A stretch of 47,696 nt of DNA, taken from contig JBNGIQ010009252.1 in assembly GCA_049999765.1 (NCBI GenBank), positions 42,670 to 90,365 on the forward strand, given 5' to 3'. The translations under genes were made by a program, and so were the position numbers. Below, piece by piece: positions 42,790 to 47,696 of the stretch; the first letter of the stretch is position 1; each line of letters opens with the position of its first letter. The notes below the pieces were generated by a model. The model saw only the letters and a program-made list of their open reading frames with translations. It made no database searches and was not told where the DNA came from. The DNA comes from Phaeoceros laevis. Its lineage: Eukaryota > Anthocerotophyta > Anthocerotopsida > Notothyladales.

Positions 42790-44470
42790 ATGATGGACAT
42801 TATTAACGGAGCATTGAACCTGGTGGTTCCTCCCAGCGCCGTGGTGTTTTTCCTATGGGCCTTCCCTGCCGTTGTCCTCTTCCGATGGTGCAGTCTTGCA
42901 GTCGGTTACTTTTTCCCGGAGCCTATGGAGGGGAAGGTTGTGCTACTCACCGGTGCCACATCAGGCATTGGACAGGTGAGCCTGCAGATGTGCAGTTGCC
43001 TCACAGTTGGCTGGTTAGCTTCTGTCTAGAGCTTTCAATGTGTCGCAGCAATCAAGAGTATCTGCTCTAGCGAGGGACTTCAATTAAGTGAAGGCTGGAA
43101 ATTGCTTGCCGCAGCACATAGCGTGGGAGTACGCCAAGTGCCACGCAAAACTGGTGCTGGTAGATCAGCAGGAGAGTCTACTGAAGGAAGTAGCGGACAA
43201 GGCCAAGTCCCTCGGCGCACCAGAGGTCCACACGCTCAAGGCTGATATCTCAAGGAACGACGAGTGTCGGAGAATTGTAGAAGAAACAATCGACAAGTGC
43301 GGCAGCTGTAGGTTGCAGTTTCCTGCTCTTTGAAGTCCTGACTGGTCAGTTTTACATGGCATCTGCTCAAGTGATTAGGTTAATAATTGTATGTTGTTTT
43401 CTGTCTGTGCGTAGTGCACCACCTGGTCTGCAATGCTCGCATCCTACATGTCTTCTTCTTTGAGGAGGCCAGGGACACCTCAGCAATGCACCGAGTCATG
43501 GTAACTCATCCTCTTGAAAACAATCTTGACAAAGGACTGAAACCGAAGTTGGGAAATTTTGGAGTGTCCTTTGCTCAGGATCTTCTCCTGGCAAGGTAAA
43601 ACCTCGCATTCTTCCTCTTATCAGGACGTTACCTTCTGGCATTACGTTCGCACAACGTTCTACGCCCTGCCTTACTTGAAACAAACGAGAGGCAGAATTG
43701 TGGTGGTGGACTCTGTGGCAGCTTGGTTTCCTCACGCCCGAATGGCTATCTACTGCGTAATCTTTTGCATATCCATGACCTTCAGGAGTGGCCTGCATTC
43801 AGAACTCCGTATCCATTTATGCTTAGACTACTCGTTTTTTTGGTTCTGCAGGCAGCAAAAGCTAGCATGACTCAGTTCTTCGAGACCTTGAGGGTGGAGC
43901 AGGGCCGACAGGTGGGAATCACCGTCATCCAGCCCATCAACACCGAGAAGACCAAGTCTGAGGCTGTCACAGCAGATGGGCAGATTGAGGAAGTTCCCGA
44001 AAACGTCAAAGAGGTAAACGCATGCCACGCCATAAGCGAGTATGGAGATGCGTTTGCAGTGGCATATTAACCCGTAGAGTACACCTGACATGAAGTCTGC
44101 CTTGCAGGCTCAGTACGGGCCCATGCCTGAAACTCACTCGGCAACGGTGGGCAGGGCAACAGTGATCGCAGCTCGACGAGGCTACAGGGATGTCATTGTG
44201 CCCTTTTGGTATTTTGGGTTCTTCCTGTACGTCCTCTTCATCCCGGAGGTGGTTCACAGCTTCCTGACAGTGCTCTTAGTGGTGAAGTGGGTGATTGCGC
44301 AAACAAGGACCATTCTGCATCATCTCCGAGAAGCTTCGCTGGTCCTCCTGAATATAAGCAAGGCCAAAGGAGATATGAGCACCGGCACTCCAAGTGTAGC
44401 CCCACCGTTCCTACAGTTTGAGCCAAAAGACCTGACACAGCCTTTGCAAACTGTCAAGGATTATCTGTGA
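42790..44470 (+). CDS. Steroleosin-like short-chain dehydrogenase (11-beta-HSD type)
   Basis: Six exons, 42790-42975, 43115-43307, 43415-43500, 43625-43756, 43852-44013 and 44108-44470, give 373 residues. The introns are 94-139 nt, GT-AG, and all phases close. An N-terminal hydrophobic hairpin with a proline knob (NLVVPPSAVVFFLWAFPAVV) precedes the Rossmann domain, as in steroleosins, which are anchored in oil bodies. The nucleotide motif is TGATSGIG (residues 54-61). Asp79 at the end of strand beta-2 favours NAD(H). The catalytic residues are Ser185, Tyr198 and Lys202, with the normal spacing (13 and 4). The NNAG motif is changed to CNAR. A second hydrophobic stretch near residues 290-320 (FFLYVLFIPEVV) suggests an extra membrane contact. 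Plant homologues oxidise or reduce sterols and act in seed lipid bodies and brassinosteroid-related signalling. Confidence 0.9.
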
Positions 44471-44678
44471 ACTGAAGGTGCTTTATGCCATCTCGAGATT
44501 GGAGAGTTCTTTCATCTGGATTGATTCACCTGTAAAGGAAACGCTTTTCAAGAACTTGATCAGTCTTTGAGAGTGTAGTACTCTGTACTCAGTGTGCCCG
44601 TTTCATGTACATGCGAATGAAGTATACCAGATGATGATGATCTTTCTTCGACATGCATGTCAAAGATCCCCCATATGC

Positions 44679-44696
44679 ATCCCGCATATGCGGGAT
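44679..44696. repeat. 18-bp perfect palindrome
   Basis: atcccgcatatgcgggat reads the same on both strands. A 12-bp palindrome (gacatgcatgtc, 44650-44661) lies just upstream. Function unknown. Confidence 0.85.
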
Positions 44697-45106
44697 TGAA
44701 GAGAAGACCTACCTAGCCTTTTCAAACTTCAAATGCAGGTAGGTGCTACCTAGCTACTATAGGACAGCAAATAAAAAATGGTGATACAGTATCCAATCCT
44801 TCTTGAAGCATAATAGCGTATACAGAGTCTATAGACCATCAAAATGGCAAGCAAGACACAGTAGGCTATGTTCTTTATTCTTCCTAGTCACTGGTCGGTC
44901 TAGTGTGACAACCGGGTGAAGGATGACAAGAAGATTGACAACTCACCGTCCTGCGGCTTTACTATTCTTAGAACTTCAAAACTGGCACGATAGAGAGGCC
45001 GTGAGACACATACATCGCTGATAACTGCTTTGCTCATTGCTCTGAAAATGGCTCGGAAAAGCCTTATTTCAAGAGTGTGAGCAAGAGGGAGCCTGCAGTC
45101 AGAGAC

Positions 45107-46455
45107 CTGTTGGCATGTTGCCGACAGACAAAGCAATCTCCAGAGCATGGGAGACGAAAGCAAAAAAAAAGGATTCATGTAGAGGCATGTCTGTTACTAG
45201 GTCGTACCTGTAAACCAAACTATCTTCAGCAGCCACCCTGCTGCTCTACTCCTGCCTGATCATGATACTGTAGGCATGTTGTGAACCAACAGACAAAACT
45301 ATCTCCAGCCAACCTGCAGCAGAAAAGAAAAGAAAGTTCTTCCTGAGCTTGCATATTTAATTTTTTGCCCACAGAAAAAAAAAACCTCCGAGCACTTCCA
45401 AGGAGAATAAAAAGGTTGTCCGCTATGAATATGTCTACGGGCCTTTCCTTTGTCACAACCGGGCTATCATATCTTTGAAAGCACTTCGAAGTCCTCGTGT
45501 AGTTCCTCCGTCAAGAATGCTGGCAACCCACCAGAAGTAAACGTCAGCCTTCCATACAGCTCTGTACTTACAACTTGTGGGCTTCCTTAGAAGCATCCGA
45601 GCCTTTCAATTTCATCCGCGCATGCAGAGTCAGAACGATGACTCACCTGTGACGAAGTGCTTAGGTGTCCTTCGAACGCAATTTGCAGGAGACCAAAATA
45701 AAGCATGTACTAACCTGGAGCCATCTAGGCCTTATCCAGATGGCATGGCGGAGAGGAATTCCGGGCTCTACTGACTCTTGCGCCCACCCGTGCAGATGCG
45801 GGCGGGCCCAGAGCCTCGTGGTACACACAATGGGACCGTCTCTTTGACAATGCATCAAATAGACTACTACTTTGGCTTGCCCTCGCGGCTGGAGGATGCG
45901 GACGCCGTCCACATGAATCTCCTTGAAGAGAAACCCCATTTGACACGTTGTCATAGCAGTGAGCTCTGGCATCAGTGTGAACAACTTGAATCGAGCCATT
46001 CCGAGTGGGTACTTGTGATCGTCACGTTGTGCTGGCTCGCTTTACAGAAGGCGCCCGTTTTTAGGTACAGAACATGTGTTAGAATATTAATAGACCAGAG
46101 GGAACCATGCGCAGCACGCGCCACTTTAGGTTGTAGCTACTGGAGTGAAGGGTTCCCTACTTGGAGATTTTTTTGTCTTTCAGTTGGATGGACCGACAAA
46201 ACAATCTGGAGGGCTCCAGAGAAAAATCAATTCATGAGGTTTGCATTCTGCAGCCACGACCTGGAGTACCCAACAGAATGCGGCAAGAGAGGTTGCAAGC
46301 ATACATGTACATGTGGTACTTCCCAACAGACAAAACTATCTCCATGGAGCGAATTTTTGAGAGAAAAAAAATGCATCATAAGCATGCATGCATCCGTTGA
46401 AGAGGAGCTATTTAATAAGCTACAGGCATGGATGTGTTCCCGACAGACAAAAATA
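45107..46455. repeat. Dispersed repeat family around gacagacaaa
   Basis: Related words occur at about 45107-45143, 45268-45307, 46309-46343 and 46422-46455, with weaker versions at 45206-45241 and 46181-46210. The better copies share ggcatgt or catgt, a few bases, then ccgacagacaaa or ccaacagacaaa, and most continue with actatctccag or a variant. They are in the same orientation and irregularly spaced. Either an old short element or remnants of a decayed exon. Confidence 0.6.
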
Positions 46456-47339
46456 CGAGCCTACAAACGAAACAAACATCCGTCCTGGTCATGGCTCTAC
46501 TAGCCATGGATCTGTATCTAGAAGAAAACATACATTATTATGATCGTCGTCTGTGGCATCTTCGAATTCGTGGCCTAGAACTGCAGTTTGTACTTTTTCT
46601 GTTAAACACTTGTAACGCTAGCTCCCATCCACCCACAGGGCAGGAAAAAGACGTCAGCCATTGTCCGGAATTCACACCATATATAGGCCTGCCTCCTGGG
46701 CACGGAACTTACCACTGTTGTTGCTGCTGGGGCCAACGAAAAGCGCTTGCTCGTGACCGGGAAAGCCCACATCCACGACCTGCCGTAGCGGAATTCAAGG
46801 CGCTTTTTGGATGGCTGTTGCCCACCGTACCTAAGCGGGCCCATATAAAGCCTGCATTCGCTGCGATGTCGACATTGCGACAATGCTGCAATGTCGTCTG
46901 CCGATGTGATTTGGAGCACTGATCATTTGGTGATTTGATCCATCCTCCGGGCCACCCTTAATTTTACAAGAGCCACTGGTGAGTGTGTGTGTAGTTTTAT
47001 TTGAAGAGGTTTACACGGTCCCATAGAGGTGAGTGACGTTGTCGCTGACGCAGGCCTGCCCTGTGCACCAGATGCTGTGTCCACTCGGGTAAGCCCACCG
47101 AGCGAGCTTGAAGCGTAAATTTCACTTGCAGACCTGTACGACGTTACTGTTCAAAAGTCGTCACGTCCTTTGGGCTCCGCCCCACATGGCTTCCGATCCC
47201 CTGGAGCATGTAGCTCGAGGTGAGGCACGCACGCCACGCCCCGGATGAAGCGATAGCTTCCCCGCCTGTCCAGCGATCCGATTCATCCAACTTTTGCAGC
47301 AGGGTCAAGTTCTGCTCTCCCTCCAGAGAGCGCGAGCGC

Positions 47340-47346
47340 TATAAAT
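47340..47346 (+). promoter_or_regulatory. TATA box upstream of the partial gene at the right edge
   Basis: TATAAAT lies 91 bp before the start codon at 47437, in a GC-rich context, so the transcription start would be near 47370. Confidence 0.6.
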
Positions 47347-47436
47347 GCCTCCCTGCCGACCGCAACATCGAAGCAAACAACAACCTCTCTGCCTTTGCTT
47401 GTCTGCAGGCGCCTTCATCTACATTTTCATCTCAGA

Positions 47437-47696
47437 ATGTCTCCAGAATGCGGCATGATCGGTTCTCAGATCGACCCCGGAGGAGAAGCGGCGAAGGCCT
47501 CGCTAGGCCTCCAGGACGTGCTGCTGCTGCACATGCTGCCGCGGCGGCAGAGCCGGTTCTCGGGCGAGGCCCACGACGCGGTGCGGAGCCTGGCGGAGAG
47601 CTGGGGGATCACGTCCTTCGATCACTTCCGCCGGCTGGGCGTCTCCTTCAGCAGCACAGTGTACCCCAGCGCGACGCTGGAAGGCCTGGAGTCGGC
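47437..47696 (+). CDS. 5' part of a possible microbial-type terpene synthase (runs off window)
   Basis: From the ATG at 47437 the frame is open to the window end (86 codons). It is GC-rich and begins MSPECGMIG. After LHMLPRR it has RSLAESWGITSFDHFRRLGV and then VYPSATLEGLES at the end. The spacing of W, LG and YPxAxxExL recalls the segment just before the first Asp-rich metal motif in bacterial, fungal and seed-free-plant microbial-type terpene synthases (MTPSL). The diagnostic DDxxD-like and NSE motifs would lie beyond the window, so the call is tentative. Confidence 0.4.
   Translation, partial: MSPECGMIGSQIDPGGEAAKASLGLQDVLLLHMLPRRQSRFSGEAHDAVRSLAESWGITSFDHFRRLGVSFSSTVYPSATLEGLES

Larger units (their letters stand above)
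44471..47339. other. Long non-coding interval with a dispersed short repeat family
   Basis: About 2.9 kb without a convincing gene. Frames of 60-240 codons are present but lack family resemblance and overlap each other. The interval carries an 18-bp perfect palindrome (44679-44696) and at least four copies of a repeat centred on acagacaaa/ctatctcca (see the separate entry). Confidence 0.6.

Noticed and set aside
45778-46503. 241-codon plus-strand frame in the gene-poor right region
   Set aside because: No family resemblance. It overlaps the dispersed repeat copies and several other frames, and its composition is rich in Cys, Trp and Arg, as expected of non-coding sequence.
1-47696. Autonomous transposable element
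   Set aside because: No reverse transcriptase, integrase, transposase or paired long terminal repeats were recognised; only short tandem and dispersed repeats were found.

Overview
This window is nuclear DNA of a land plant, most likely a seed-free lineage such as a hornwort, other bryophyte or lycophyte. The signs are spliced genes with short GT-AG introns (mostly 60-190 nt), PLS-class PPR genes with E-type tails, SRC2-like, SRO/RCD1-like, BAHD, steroleosin-like and L-type lectin genes, and at the right edge the start of what may be a microbial-type terpene synthase. I cannot name the species. There is one 10-N assembly gap (37388-37397). I saw no transposase, reverse transcriptase, integrase, rRNA, convincing tRNA or CRISPR array.

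Layout, left to right. 1-985: GC-rich minisatellite and non-coding DNA. 985-1800 (+): SRC2-like C2-domain protein. 3652-4099 (-): LSm6, head-to-head with 4358-5448 (+), a HAD phosphatase of the PHOSPHO1/PECP1 type. 6300-18667 (-): one very large gene for an ASCC3-type twin-cassette DExH helicase, split into roughly three dozen or more small exons. 19560-20914 (-): soluble epoxide hydrolase, head-to-head with a BAHD acyltransferase (about 21683-23088, +) whose N-terminus is interrupted by a probable 1-nt frameshift. 23.4-24.4 kb: decayed fragments of a second copy of that gene pair. 24663-25595 (-): a nuclear-looking protein with three sumoylation-type motifs. 25.6-29.2 kb: mostly non-coding, with tandem repeats. 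29184-30869 (+): SRO-family PARP-like/RST protein. 31980-33260 (+): intronless zinc alcohol dehydrogenase, tail-to-tail with an intronless PPR gene (33397-35712, -), which is head-to-head with a related PPR gene containing the assembly gap (about 36574-37808, +). 38534-40477 (+): an SLC15/PepT-like oligopeptide transporter. 41340-42257 (+): secreted legume-lectin-domain protein. 42790-44470 (+): steroleosin-like short-chain dehydrogenase. 44.5-47.4 kb: non-coding with a dispersed short repeat family. 47437-47696 (+): 5' part of a possible terpene synthase.

There is no single operon-like system. The most suggestive grouping is the divergent epoxide hydrolase/BAHD pair: both enzyme classes act on oxygenated lipids or phenolics, as in cutin and suberin, and they appear to have been duplicated together once. 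Splice junctions were read by eye from GT/AG sites, reading-frame continuity and family resemblance. For genes where all exon phases close (LSm6, HAD phosphatase, epoxide hydrolase, SRO, transporter, SDR, the SUMO-motif protein) the models are firm. For the helicase only the overall extent, the termini and the recognised blocks are firm.
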